The notes under the pieces were generated by a model. The model ran no database searches. It worked only from the letters and a program-made list of their open reading frames with translations, and had not been told where the DNA came from. Position numbers and translations under genes: made by a program. Below, in pieces: positions 35,069-45,931 of a stretch of 64,000 nt of DNA. Numbering within the stretch: the first letter of the stretch is position 1; each line of letters starts with the position of its first letter. This stretch comes from Gigaspora margarita. Taxonomy: Eukaryota; Glomeromycota; Glomeromycetes; Diversisporales; Gigasporaceae. The stretch lies in the NCBI GenBank assembly GCA_009809945.1, contig WTPW01000689.1, positions 257,045 through 321,044 on the forward strand, read 5' to 3'.

Positions 35069-35504
35069 GAATAAGGATAGCGCTAATTAAATATTTAATG
35101 ATAGTTATTCTTGAAGCAATTAAAGCTAAAAAGAATAAATATGAAGCATTTGTTGAACACCTTTGTTATGCATTCGATTAAATAGTATTCTATATATGGT
35201 GCATGCTATTTTGGAATGCGCATGTGCTATTTTTAGGAGATGCAATTTTCAAAATAATGTCCATAATTGTTAATTCGCAATAATACAGTAAATATTTATT
35301 TTCTGATTTGATTTGGTGGGTTATTTTAAATTTATAAAAAATAATCATAGAATTGTATAGCTACCTAGCATAATAGTATAAATATGATTTTATCAAACTA
35401 TACTATCACTGATCTGCTAATATATATATTAAAATAATATAGTATGGTTTAATAAACCATATCCATAATACTGATCTTTGTAATGCTATGCTATGTGCTA
35501 GATA
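35069..35504. other. Spacer, right part of the tentative host element
   Basis: No gene seen. It includes the subterminal GCGCATGTGC region (about 35219) and A/T-rich sequence with TTTGGTTTATT-type words. Confidence 0.4.
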
Positions 35505-35965
35505 GTTTTAGAAAGGTTCTTTCTGAAAATTGTGGGAAGGGAATGTCAGAGAGATAAATATCAAGTAATTGATCATGCCAGGAAGGTAATTTTGTCAAAG
35601 AAGAATTTGTCAAAGAGATATGTATCAGAGTAATTATGTTAGAAAAATAATTGTATCAGATAATTTTTGTATCAGAGAAATTATTGTATCAGAAAAATTA
35701 TTGTATCAGGTAATTATTGGGGAAGTACATATTAGGAAAATAAAGTATCAGAAAAGTGTATATCAGAGAAGTGAAGATGTTAGAAAAATGAAAATGTAGG
35801 GAAATAAAAGTGTTAGAAAGTAAATGTCAGGAAATGAAAGTATTGAGAAGTAAATATTGAAGAAATAAAAGTGTTGGGGAAGTGAATGTCAGGAAAATAA
35901 AAGTATCAGAGAAAGAATTGTCAGAAAATAAATGTCAGAAAAAATTCCCAGGGAAATAATATGGA
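35505..35965. repeat. Degenerate short tandem words (GTATCAGAAAA type)
   Basis: About 30 loosely spaced copies of TGTCAGAAA, GTATCAGA, TGTTAGAAA and similar 8-10-bp words separated by AATAAA-like spacers. The same word style, inverted, fills the arms of 40089-40768 (CTGACAGAA, TTTCTGACAT), so it may be half of a related element. Confidence 0.55.
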
Positions 35966-36815
35966 TCCTTTAATTACAGCAAATTTTATTTATAACAAGA
36001 TCTTTGTTACAGTGAAACTGCAAAGGATTTTAGCTTATTTTCTATCTTGAGTATAAAATTATAATTAGCAAAGCTCAACAATTTAATTATACTACTAATA
36101 CAATTTCTATAACTTATTGGAATATACAAACTAATTTATATTAAATTTCTTTACTCTACTTCTGATATAAATTGTACTCCCTGCTTAGAATTAATAATGC
36201 TACCCAAAACTTTATAGTTTTGAATTGGCTAAAACTAAAACTGTATTACCAGTTTCAAATATAACCTTCTTGGCTAAAACTTGTCTAAAAACTCAAAACT
36301 ATACTAATATTTTGAAACTATACTGAAACTCTGAAACTGGTTTGCTAATAAATTTTTCTTTTTGGTTTGTATTATCTATGCAAATAAGTAAAAATGTGAT
36401 CCCGATATTTACTATATCTGATAAATTTTGAATGCCCATATCTCTAGTATATATATATAATAGAAGGAATAAAAAGTAAATTTCTGGTTATTTCTATAGT
36501 AAGAAATAATCAAAAACTTACTTTTTATTTTCATTCATATCAGCAAATTGGCATAATTAGGTCTTTTTTCAATAAACAGTTACACAAGAATTTGCTCCTA
36601 AGTAACATTAAAAAACTAACAAATGAAGTACTTGTTACAACTTACAAAAGAGCCTTTTTAACATCTAGACAAGTTAAAAAACCAATAAAACTTAATAAAA
36701 GAGCTATGCTAAGCTATAGAAAGAAGTACTTTTATTATTTGTTGAAATATTCAGGTGTTTTAGGATGGGTTGGGCATTTTAAAATGGGTTGGTAACTATC
36801 AAGAGTAAATTTGGA
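35966..36815. other. A+T-rich spacer, no recognised gene
   Basis: A 67-codon open frame at 36592-36795 rich in Lys and Tyr shows no domain or relatives that I recognise; treated as chance. Confidence 0.4.
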
Positions 36816-36819
36816 AGCT

Positions 36820-36950
36820 AATTTTCAAAAAAATAGCCTTTTTAATATACTTTTGGCTTATAATTAAATACATGAATTTCATAATTTTTTACATGCTTAA
36901 TTATAAATACAAAGCTGGTAAAAAAGGCCATTTTTGTGAAAATTTGCTTT
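36820..36950. repeat. Hairpin with about 55-nt arms
   Basis: Left AGCTAATTTTCAAAAAAATA, GCCTTTTTAATA, TTATAATTAAATACATG; right is the inverse CATGCTTAATTATAA, AAAAAAGGCCATTTTTGTG, AAAATTTGC. A small palindromic element. Confidence 0.65.
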
Positions 36951-37196
36951 GTAATAAATTTTTGCATAAATTTTTTAATAATCCTTGATCATGATTGGTT
37001 GAGCTGACATGTTATACCGATCCGCCAATATGTATTGCATTTATATACATATACATGAATTTTACCTATCTGAAAAACATTTATTGCTATATCTATCTTC
37101 TTATAAAAGATCAATTTGCCCTATTCTTCTACCTTTAAAATATTTATAACACTATCTTTACACTAGTAAAAGCTATTTTCTTACCTATACACTAGG

Positions 37197-38513
37197 GCAG
37201 GGTTGTCATAAGACAGCTTTGGACACTGATTTGGACAATTTTGGACAATTAAATAAAGTAAAATTATTTAAATTTTATTAAGATAACCTATTTTAATTTT
37301 AACTAAAATTAGTTCAGCACCTTAAAAAATATATAGTTATATATTTTTTATATAGATTTATTAATTATTAAAGCCTAGCATTTTACACACCAACTCTTTC
37401 CAATGATAACTTGTGCCAAAATTTTTGGACAAATGCAAAACAAAAAGTTCAAGGTAACAGATCAAGAAGCAGCTATACTTACAGTTTTTGTAAAGGTCAA
37501 TGACTCCTCTACTCTCTAGGACTCCTTTATATATTTGACATGCAAGCCAAAAGCGTCAGTTGTGCAAGATAACTGGCAACGCACCCTTGGTACAAGAAAT
37601 TCTGGTGAAAGGCAGTAGCTTTCGTCGATGAAGTTTGTATAGGTGAGCCAAGAAATGAGTTTTGCAACACATTCTTTAAGGAAATTTTATGATCAAGTAC
37701 AAAATACTGAACACCATATACCATATTCTTGCTTGGATTTTTTTTCTGGAATTTTGATAAAAAGTGGGAAATTCGGCATACTTCCTTCAAGAGATCGATA
37801 TTGTTGTTCATATCCTAATTGGGAAGAAGGCACATGAAGTTGTAAACAGAAATAACGCATAATAAAGTTGTAATGCATAGGAGTTGGTTGATCAGAGGAA
37901 ATAAATTCTAGAACTTTCTTTATGCATTATAATACTAGGCGAGGCGATTTCTTGTACAGTATTATATAATTTTTATCATTTAGTGTTTAGACATATTAAT
38001 GCCTTCATTTTTTGTTTTTCATGACTTTATTTTTGTTCTTCTCTTTTACTGTATCTTTTTCTTTTTTTATTATTATTTTGGTTTTGTTTGTAGGATTTCG
38101 TTTAGTTGTATTTTCTCTCTTTATTTTTTTCTTTTTTATTCATCTTTATGAGTAGCTCAGAGATGAAGTTTTTGAAGGAATGGTCTATGAAGAGGTAGCT
38201 GAGAACCTGGATATGTTCTCGAAGAGATATATGAGTAATGTCATATATGGCTTGGAGACTAACAAATATCAGTACAACAACTATACCTGGGCACTAGTGG
38301 AGTTGTTAGGTATTAGCCTAATGTTATAGTTAGAAATTGTTTGTTTGTATCTTGTATATAAAAAACCTCTAATAAATTAGTGCAAGGTTGTAAAGTGAAA
38401 AATAAATTAATTATTAAAGCCTGGACAAGCTTTGGACAATCTTGAACATTTGGACAATTTTGGATATGAACAAGCCAAAAAAGGCTGTGAACAGCCAAAA
38501 CATACAATACTGC
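37197..38513. mobile_element. TTTGGACAA-family element, split by a 1.03-kb insertion
   Basis: Left part GACAGCTTTGGACA, TTTGGACAATTTTGGACAAT, TATATAGTTATATATTTTTT; right part GGACAAGCTTTGGACAATCT and TTTGGACAATTTTGGA. The uninterrupted form of about 250 bp is at 52425-52685 in reverse orientation, in the same order. Confidence 0.7.
37377..38406. mobile_element. Unclassified 1.03-kb insertion with 17-bp target duplication
   Basis: Flanked by perfect ATTAATTATTAAAGCCT (37360-37376 and 38407-38423). The right end is A-rich (GTGAAAAATAAA) and preceded by AATAAA (about 38371), which suggests retroposition. A reading frame on + (38180-38329, ending TAG) begins MVYEEVAENLDMFSKRY; on - (37530-37880) there are coding-like stretches such as LISWLTYTNFIDESYC, broken by a stop. 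I recognise no domain in either. A T-rich tract at 38010-38145 lies between them. Confidence 0.6.
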
Positions 38514-38832
38514 ACTAGGGTATTCAGAATTATGTAATGCAATAAGGTAAATTCTACAATGTGACTAGGTTAATTATGTGATAGATGTGAATTATACGAT
38601 TTTATTAATAAATTTTCTCGATTATGAGATTTCAATAACTCATGTAATCTTTTAGAATCGATTTAAGTTCATTTATTATCTTCATCAAATTATATACCTG
38701 CTAATCACAATTTATGCATATGACTAGGATGCCCTTTTTGCTTGATTATGCAAAGCAACTGAGATGTGAAAATTTGGTAAATTATGCGCATAATTTTGTA
38801 TCGCATAATTCTGGACACTCTACTATACACTA
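38514..38832. other. Spacer, nothing recognised
   Basis: A/T-rich. ATTATGC and TAATTCTG words recur (38525-38815) but no clear element could be delimited. Confidence 0.4.
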
Positions 38833-38973
38833 GGGGTTTTAGCTAAGTTGGGTTTGACCCAACTGACTTAGGTCTGATCCAACTCAGATCAGGTCAGGTT
38901 AGATAAAACACAGATCAGGTTAGACCTGTGTCAAAGAAAACCTGGGTCAGATCAAATCTGAGTAAGATTATAT

Positions 38974-39890
38974 TCAATTATTGCAAGTAGTCACTATATA
39001 GTAAAGTCAAAATTTTACTATCTATATTGATAAAATCTGCTTAAGTAAACTTGTTTGGAAGTCAAAATGCATATACTCTGAAATTATATTCAAATTAGAG
39101 AATATTTTATTTTTTTTATTTTTTTATTTTTTTTAAATCTTAACAACCTTGCGCTACCTTTATTAAACTCTTAAATTAAAGTACAAGTACATTTAATAAT
39201 TATCTAATTACTTTGGGCAGGCATCAACCTGGCTACTTCATTGAGCGCCCAGGTAGGGTTGTCTCACTGAACACTTCTTCTTCCAGCAGGGCCCCCTGGT
39301 TATCGACCTGAGCAGTTCCTGTTAGTACGAACCGCAGTCCGGATGCGCTACCACGTGTTCTTGAAGTATCCTTTCAGACTTCAACCTCTCAATACATCAC
39401 GTGACTTCGGTTATTCAAATTGTGGTTCTAACTCAGTACGACCTCAGGGTTTTGATCACGACTACTGTAGCATCACACCATAGAGGTCCGTTAATTGACA
39501 TCCTGGGTCCCTGTCTTCCTGCGGTGTTTCAGTTCCCTTTTTGGTAGGACCCACATCATAGATTTTTAAGTTTTCGCTACCACCATAAATCGAACTGGCA
39601 ATCTTCTGATATGCATCCTCGGAGCATAACCGCTATGCTATCGACTCGAAGGACATTGGAGAATATTTTATTATTTGACTTTAATTTTAAAATTCATTGA
39701 ACATATTTTTTAAAAAGATTTTAATTTTTTCATTGAACGTAAAAATTAAAAGTCAAATAATAAAATTTTCTCTGATTTGAATAAAATTTTAGTGTATATG
39801 AATTTTAATCTCTCAAACAAGTTTACTTAAGCAGATATTATTGATTTATATAGTAAAATTTAGACTTTACTATGTAGCAACTATTATCAA
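38974..39890. mobile_element. Inner module of the AAGC-MITE, standing alone
   Basis: Inverted ends ATATAGTAAAGTC (about 38996) and GACTTTACTATGTAGC (about 39863), with interior words TTTACTTAAGC and TTAATTTTTAC-type arms as in 24455-24780. The outer AAAATAAGCTACC repeats are missing. Split by SINE S4. Confidence 0.7.
39112..39658 (-). mobile_element. SINE S4 with tRNA-like head and A tail
   Basis: Perfect 14-bp target duplication GAGAATATTTTATT (39098-39111, 39659-39672). Reverse orientation: the tail is the T tract at 39112-39135, the head at 39655 reads ATAGCATAGCGGTTATGC (A-box-like) and then CCAGTTCGATTTATGG (B-box-like, about 39585-39600). About 547 bp and much richer in G+C than the surroundings. 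This is the best supported SINE in the window. Confidence 0.88.
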
Positions 39891-40088
39891 GTAGGTTCAA
39901 CACAGGTTGGGTTGGGTTGGGTCAGACCCAGGTCAGATTTGACATAAGGTGGATCAGATCCAGAATAGGTTTGATATAAGGTGGGTCAGACCCAGGTTGG
40001 GTTTTGACCCAAATGGGTCTGACATGAGTAAGCTCCAAATCTGACCCAACTCAACCCACTAAGACCTCTACTATATATGGTTGTTGCT

Positions 40089-40768
40089 TGATTCCCTGAA
40101 AGTTAGTTCCTGCCAGCTCATTTTTCTGATACTATATCTCTGACAGAATGTTTCACCTATAGCATTTTTTGTTGACAGAATCTTTTCTCAACATACCATG
40201 TTTTCAACCTCCCATTCCTTGACAGAACATATTTTTGAAAAGACATTTTACTGACATGACGTATTTCAGAAAGAATATTTTTCTGATATAACATGTTTCT
40301 GACATCTTTTTCTAACAAGATCTTTCCCCAATTAGCAATATAATTATTGGGTATAGTAATATATTTATGTTAATCACATCACATGATTAAGTACTCAGGC
40401 TAAATTAGGGTTAGGGTTAGGGTTAGATTAGAGTTAGATGATAGTATAATTTAGGCTGAGTTGATAGTGCTAGTAAACAAAATGACGTAGTTGCATGATT
40501 TCATGTGATGTGATAATCACTAGGTTTATCGTTCTTGTCAGAAAAAGTACATTCAATAAAACTTAGTGTTAGAGAAAAGTCAAATTAAAAATATGTCATG
40601 TCAAATAAATGTCATGTCGAAAATATGAGATGTTAAGAAAAGGGGATGTCAAAAGCATAATATGTCGAGGAAAGATTCTGTCAACAAAAAGTGCTGTAGG
40701 TGAAACATTCTGTCAGGGATATAGTATTGGAAAAATGAGCTGGCGAGGAACTAACTTTCAGGGAATCA
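40089..40768. mobile_element. Long-TIR element E5 with telomere-like core, copy 1
   Basis: TIRs over 100 bp: left TGATTCCCTGAAAGTTAG, CCAGCTCATTTTTC, GACAGAATGTTTCACCTA; right is the inverse ending CTAACTTTCAGGGAATCA. The arms are made of TGACAG-type words. The core (40375-40520) includes three TTAGGG units (40407-40424) and CACATCACATGA/TCATGTGATGTG inverted words. The same core occurs reversed at 59195-59270. Confidence 0.75.
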
Positions 40769-40849
40769 TACTATAATTCTATACATCTATAATCTATCCA
40801 ACTAACCCTTATTTGCTTATAAAAAACCCAATTACCCAAAGAAAAAATA

Positions 40850-40955
40850 TCAAAAAAAAAACAAATAAATAAATAAATAAACAAACAAACAAATAAATAA
40901 ATAAAATAAATAAATAAATAAATAGATAAATATATAAATAAATAAACTAATATAT
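40850..40955. repeat. AAAT/AAAC microsatellite
   Basis: Runs of AAATAAAT and AACAAACA over about 100 bp; no other content. Confidence 0.85.
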
Positions 40956-41550
40956 GATCTAGGTCTTTACACTTTTAATTTTTTTCTTTTTAGAGTATAG
41001 TGATTTAGAGAAGTAGCCAAGTTGTCACCCCAAGTAGCAAATTGAAAGTTTGAATCCCACTAGAGACATTTTGAAAATAGGTCTGTGTTATAGTAACTGT
41101 GGCTCAGATCAGTTGAGTAATAAAACCTGTAATCTTGGTTCCACCATCTAGAATAGGAGCTTTGGCACAATGGTGTTATTGTTATACTGCAAATTCAGAA
41201 AACTAGAAAAGCAGAAACCTCTTGGCAAGTCCCAAGTAAGGAGATAGATGGATGGCTTCGACTGTGCTACTAGATAAGATAAGTGCTGAATCAGAAACAA
41301 ACCTTACAAGGGTTGTAGTAGGTGACCTAGCAGTTTATGGAGTACCGGACTGCAAGTGTATGAGTAAAGCCATAGCACCAGTCGCTGAAAGAAAACTAAA
41401 TAATTACCTTGTAGGTAGTGTTCGGATCTGTTGGATTTTTTATTCAGATTATCCAGATAAAACAGATAACAGATAATGTTTTTGTTCAACAGATAATTTA
41501 TCCGGATAGTTACTTTATGTTCAGATAATTATCTATAGATTATCTGTATT

Positions 41551-42602
41551 AATATATCAGTCAACTGATTTGTCACACTATTTATGACTGAGTTTTTTGT
41601 TATATATAAATTACAAAAAAAACATATAAAATTACTATAAGCTTTGATTTCATGATGTTTCTTCCCCTACATATTAACTTAAAATTAAATTTTTCGGAAA
41701 TATAGAACAAGAGGAGAAGAAAAAATTGAGCTTAAAAATCGGATTAAAATTTTGCCGATTTTGCACAAAACGAAAATGTAACTTTGCCAAAAACAAATAT
41801 TTACCGATTTTAAGGTGAGAAGCATATGTAAAAACATGCTCTGAACAACTTTACTTAGTCGATGGAAGTAGGTTACCTTGTAAGAAAAGTGGGTTATCTA
41901 TGTACTAAATTAAAATTTATCATGTTTCTTGATTGAACTTTTTTTCCTTATTAGGTAACCTACTTTGGGCTCTTAAGCAAAGTTGTTCGGCATGTAATTT
42001 TACATTATATTTGAAGTTGAAACGCGCTTTTCGGACATTTTACTAGTGAAAAATGGGGTTAAAGTTAGAAAAAAATTTTTTTTCTAAAAAATTTTTTTAG
42101 AAAAAAATTTTTTCACTAGTAAAAGGTCCGAAAAGCGCGTTTCAACCTCGTATATGATGTAAAATTACATGCCGAACAACTTTGCTTAAGAGCCCAAAGT
42201 AGGTTACCTAATAAGGAAAAAAAGTTCAATCAAGAAACATGATAAATTTTAACTTTAGTACATAGATAACCCACTTTTCTTACAAGGTAACCTACTTCCT
42301 TCGACTAAGTAAAGTTGTTCAGAGCATGTTTTTACATATGCTTCTCACCTTAAAATCGGTAAATATTTGTTTTTAGCAAAGTTACATTTTCGTTTTGTGC
42401 AAAATCGGCGAAATTTTAATCCAATTTTTAAGCTCAATTTTTTCTTCTCCCCTTGTTCTATATTTCCGAAAAATTTAATTTTAAGTTAATATGTAGGGGA
42501 AAAAACATGATGAAATCAAATCTTATAGTAATTTTATATGTTTTTTTTATAAATTTTATATATAAAAAATTTTCATGTGACATATCGGCTGACTGATATA
42601 TA
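41551..42602. mobile_element. Fold-back palindrome, copy B, intact
   Basis: About 1.05 kb that folds on itself almost entirely. Left landmarks ATATATCAGTCAAC, TTACTATAAGCTTTGATTTC, AAGTAGGTTACCTTGTAAGA and CTTAAGCAAAGTTGTTCGGC; right arm gives each in inverse, ending GGCTGACTGATATAT. The centre at 42066-42110 is runs of A and T. The arms differ by a few per cent, mostly at single bases. No ORF of significance; a transcript through it would form very long double-stranded RNA. Confidence 0.9.
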
Positions 42603-43001
42603 GTAAAATGTGATACAATTGGCTAGAAATGCATACATGTGCATATACTATATGTTTACCAATCATTTTGTTCATGTGATGAGAAAATAATGTATACTTG
42701 TTTTAATTGTCGCTAATTTCAAATTACAGACTGTAAGAATAATCGCTTGCTTATCTTGTTAGGAATGCTTATAATCAAATTCAATAATACTGCAGAATCA
42801 GGGTCTTATTCTATATATGAAATGCGACACAAAATACAGGAGCACTGATACAAATAGTGATAGATGTAATTATCAATTAGAATAGTATTAGCATTATTTA
42901 CTCATAAGAATTGATAACAATCTCAAATTTTCGGCAGTAATAAAGAATTGTTCTGAGATACGTATTTTTATCATTATAATTTTTGATTCCTTTTTTATTG
43001 A

Positions 43002-43250
43002 ATGATTTTTAACAAATGTAAAATTCTTCATTCTAATCAATTTCAATTCAGCCAGTCTGCAAGCAAAAAAAGTGGGAAAAAATGGGTTGCAAACTGCCCT
43101 GGAATCATTCACAAGAAATTGACATCAAAAAAGTGGGACATGCAGGAACACCTAGGAAATAAAGATGATGAGGCAATAAGAGACTATTATGATTATAAGT
43201 CTTCCAAACACCCTGATAGTAATAAAAAATTGGTTATATAATTCGTTCAT
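43002..43250 (+). pseudogene. BED-type zinc-finger relic of a hAT transposase
   Basis: An open frame of 79 codons contains KKWVANCPGIIHKK, WDMQEHLGNKDD and EAIRDYYDYK. The spacing resembles the W.A.C..C...W...HL...C...R.YW pattern of BED fingers at the N terminus of fungal hAT transposases, but the second Cys and last Cys are absent. It lies inside the hAT-like element, which supports the reading. No catalytic domain was found downstream. Confidence 0.45.
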
Positions 43251-45395
43251 TGGATAAAACAAAAAAACCAGGAGAAAACCTCAAAAGAGAAGAAGCAATT
43301 CTTTACTGCTACTATTTAGAAAATTTAGATACTTCACAAAAAGTAGCTGAAGAAACACAGCAATTATAAAATAATTTTGAAGGCAAAAATCCAAAAAGAA
43401 AATCAAATAACTGAAAGAACAGATTATATATGGTACAAGAAATCTAAAACCACAATTACATCTTATAGAGACAAAATATAAACAATGAAATTAATACTTA
43501 AATTTATTGAAGTCGATAATTAGTTTGAATGTGTAACTTGATTATAGGGCACAAATTGTGCCAAACAGATAGACAATCAAGTAAGTACTAAAATTCATAT
43601 TTCTTAAATTATTAACTCAATAAAAGTATTTACATACTGTCACAGTTAAAATTTTTAACCTGTGACTTAAAAGCAAATTGGTAACACCAGAAGACTCCAG
43701 TGACCCAAGCAATCTGAAATTGCAAAGTTCTAAGTTGTGGTGGATGCTTGGAGATACAGATTTATTGTTTGTTGCATGAACCAGTTATTGTTAGTCCTGG
43801 TTATGAAAATTGTAAGCAATATTGTGAGTGAAATTGCAAGCAATATTATGAGCAATATATGTGAGCAAAATTGTGAGTGAAATTGCAGGTAAATAATAAG
43901 GTTTCTCAAATGCAAAGGTGGAAACCAAATGATATAATAAATATAGCGCAATAGTTCTTAATAACTCAAAGTATTTAAAGCCTGAGTTTTCGCTACTATG
44001 ATTTAAATCAGACAATGTCTCAGTTTACGATGACTTGATTATATAGTTATAATAATAATCAGTTTTCTCATAGTGTAGTAGTTTAGTTTTATTATATTAT
44101 TTTGTCATTACATAGTTTTAGTATAGTCTTTATTAATGTTATTATAGTAAATTACCCCGATGCTTAATTAATTACATTATATATATCATATTTAAATCAA
44201 TCAAGTGATAACCCTGATCTAAGATTAATATATACTAGTGATAATATAAACACATGTACTATCGCTATAAATTTAAACCCAAGTAAACCATCGAAGCTAA
44301 ATATCTCTGATGCTCTCCCAACCAATAGTTATAATACATACACATTTTATTGTTGTTAATGATTTAGGATTTTAATATATATATTAGGTGTAATTGTGCT
44401 TTTTAGATTTCTTGCACTATACAATATTTCAATATCATGAAACTTTCAATTAACTGTCTAGCTCAAAATAATTTGTAGACATTAGATAATCAAGCATTGT
44501 TCTATCTTGTTAACTATTGTGTTAATAATATAAAAATAAATATCAGATTTTTTGAATTAGGATCTTATTCTATATAGTATAATAGCAATTAAGATCAACA
44601 ATTTAAGTAAAGACCATAAGAAAGTAAATTACAAAATATAATATGCAAAGTTTCTATATGTATTCATACCTTGCTTCATCATATGCAATTATCCCAATAA
44701 GGTGCAAGATTTTGCATACGTACTCCTTTTTATTTGCAATATAACTATACACTATGCAAAATATTCAATATCACTCCATTTCTGGTATAAACTTATATAA
44801 AAAATATAAAATTTGTCAAGAATTTTATAATAATCTGAAGGAGCAAATCTGGGTTGCTTATACATCTATTTTAATGTATAGTTAAACATTTTTGCATTAC
44901 ACAATATTTATATTAGGTTGATCTAGTATCTAATAATTAACAGATAATCTAGATAGTTATCCAGATAATGGAACTATGAACAGATATAGATAACAGATAA
45001 TGATTTTTTTCAACAGATAATTATCTTTAGATAAACACTACTTGTGGAAGATGCATCATATTGGTAAAACTCTATATCAGCTAGAATGACTAGCATAGTG
45101 TGACAAGTCATATCTGAGAATTCATTGAAATAAGTATCATACCGAGTGTTGTCAGACATTAAGCATTAGGAGGTGGTGGAGTGCAGATGGATAATCAGAG
45201 AGTTTAAATAGGCAATTCCCGTAGTCATGTTGCAGTTATAGCAGCTAGTGTGGAACCTTAGAGTGGACCACTTAAATTAGACATCAAAAGTGTATGTGTG
45301 GCTAGTTGTACTCTTGTTACTATCTGTAAACCATTAAGTGATTAAATTCTAATAAAACATGTCATAGCGGGACTGCCAAAGATTAAAAAAAAATT

Positions 45396-45929
45396 TCTTC
45401 TTTTTTTTTGCACTAGCTAATTTGAAGTCAGCATGTATGACCCAACCTTTTACATTTTTAATCTTTTTTTTAAATAAATAAATAAATAAAAAAAATAAAT
45501 AAATAAATAAATAAGTGTAAATTTATTTATCGCCTTATGTGATGCACCTTATATGTTGCTCTCCCAATCAAATTTCAAGATCAGATATAATATCACACAA
45601 TCAGAAATTCAAACAAACATTTGTTTTTCAAAAATCATCTATAACTTAAAGTTGAGTATATGAAACTACTCTTTGGATTCTAACAAAAAAATTCCTTGTA
45701 AAATTTTACTATAAATTTTTTTCTAACCTGTACACACAATCTTTACTCCCACTCTAACCTTAACCAATAAAAAAAACAAATCATTTTAATTGTTTTGTTT
45801 TTATGTTATATCTAATTTTATTGATCTGTAGCAGAAGCAACAACATCATATATGCAATAAATAAATTTTTCAATAAATAAATAAAGAACAAAATATTAAA
45901 AATAATTTAAAATTAATTTAACTTAAATA
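45396..45929. other. Spacer with AAAT microsatellite
   Basis: 45470-45515 is an AAATAAAT run. 45540-45790 resembles 29800-29950 in phrase order (AAACT, GGCTCTAATAAAAAAATT-like words), perhaps another worn repeat. No gene. Confidence 0.4.
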
Positions 45930-45931
45930 TA

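Larger units (their letters stand above)
31736..35290. mobile_element. Probable TA-type host element around the MULE and a MITE
   Basis: Left TACTGTATTACTG (31736) and right CAATAATACAGTA (ending 35290) are inverted. Subterminal ATTTTGAGTGCGCGCATGTG (left) resembles the inverse of GCGCATGTGCTATTTTTAGG (right, about 35219). Without the MULE and the E2F/CCAAT MITE the native element would be near 640 bp. The middle between the two insertions was not matched, so this is tentative. Confidence 0.4.
38833..40068. mobile_element. TA-flanked element rich in GGGTCAGACCC words
   Basis: Ends GGGGTTTTAGCTAAGTTGGG and CCCAACTCAACCCACTAAGAC + CTC... are imperfect inverses flanked by TA (38831-38832, 40069-40070). 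The interior, apart from nested insertions, consists of repeats on both strands of GGGTCAGACCCAGGT and GATCAGGTCAGGTT. A MITE (38974-39890) and within it a SINE (39112-39658) are nested. Confidence 0.65.
41416..45040. mobile_element. hAT-like element, 3.6 kb, inactive
   Basis: Ends TAGTGTTCGGATCTGTTGG and AGATAAACACTA share TAGTGTT in inverse. Target duplication CTTGTAGG (41408-41415) and CTTGTGGA (45041-45048), 6 of 8 with both differences transitions. Subterminal regions (41455-41550 and 44935-45035) are packed with CAGATAA/TTATCTG words on both strands, as in hAT subterminal repeats. Contents: a fold-back (41551-42602), a BED-finger relic (43002-43250) and A/T-rich sequence. Confidence 0.72.
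40990..45395 (+). mobile_element. SINE-like S1, copy c, split by a hAT-like element
   Basis: The head at 40998-41060 (AGTGATTTAGAGAAGTAGCC; AAGTTTGAATCCCAC) and body up to 41415, resuming at 45041 with AGATGCATCATATTGG and ending near 45395 with GGCTAGTTGTACTC and GTTTAAATAGGCAA words as in copies a and b. The inserted part is 41416-45040. Confidence 0.72.

Noticed and set aside
36592..36795. Small Lys-rich protein gene
   Set aside because: No family resemblance, A/T-driven composition, no supporting context.
40407..40424. TTAGGG tract as a former telomere or chromosome fusion
   Set aside because: Only three units, embedded in a core shared with the element at 59026-59724.
41551..42602. Palindrome as an assembly artefact
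   Set aside because: A second copy with different flanks and small arm differences exists at 23625-25236.
43730..44015. Reverse-strand open frames with hydrophobic repeats
   Set aside because: They arise from GTGAGTGAAATTGCAAGCAA-type short repeats; no evidence of a gene.
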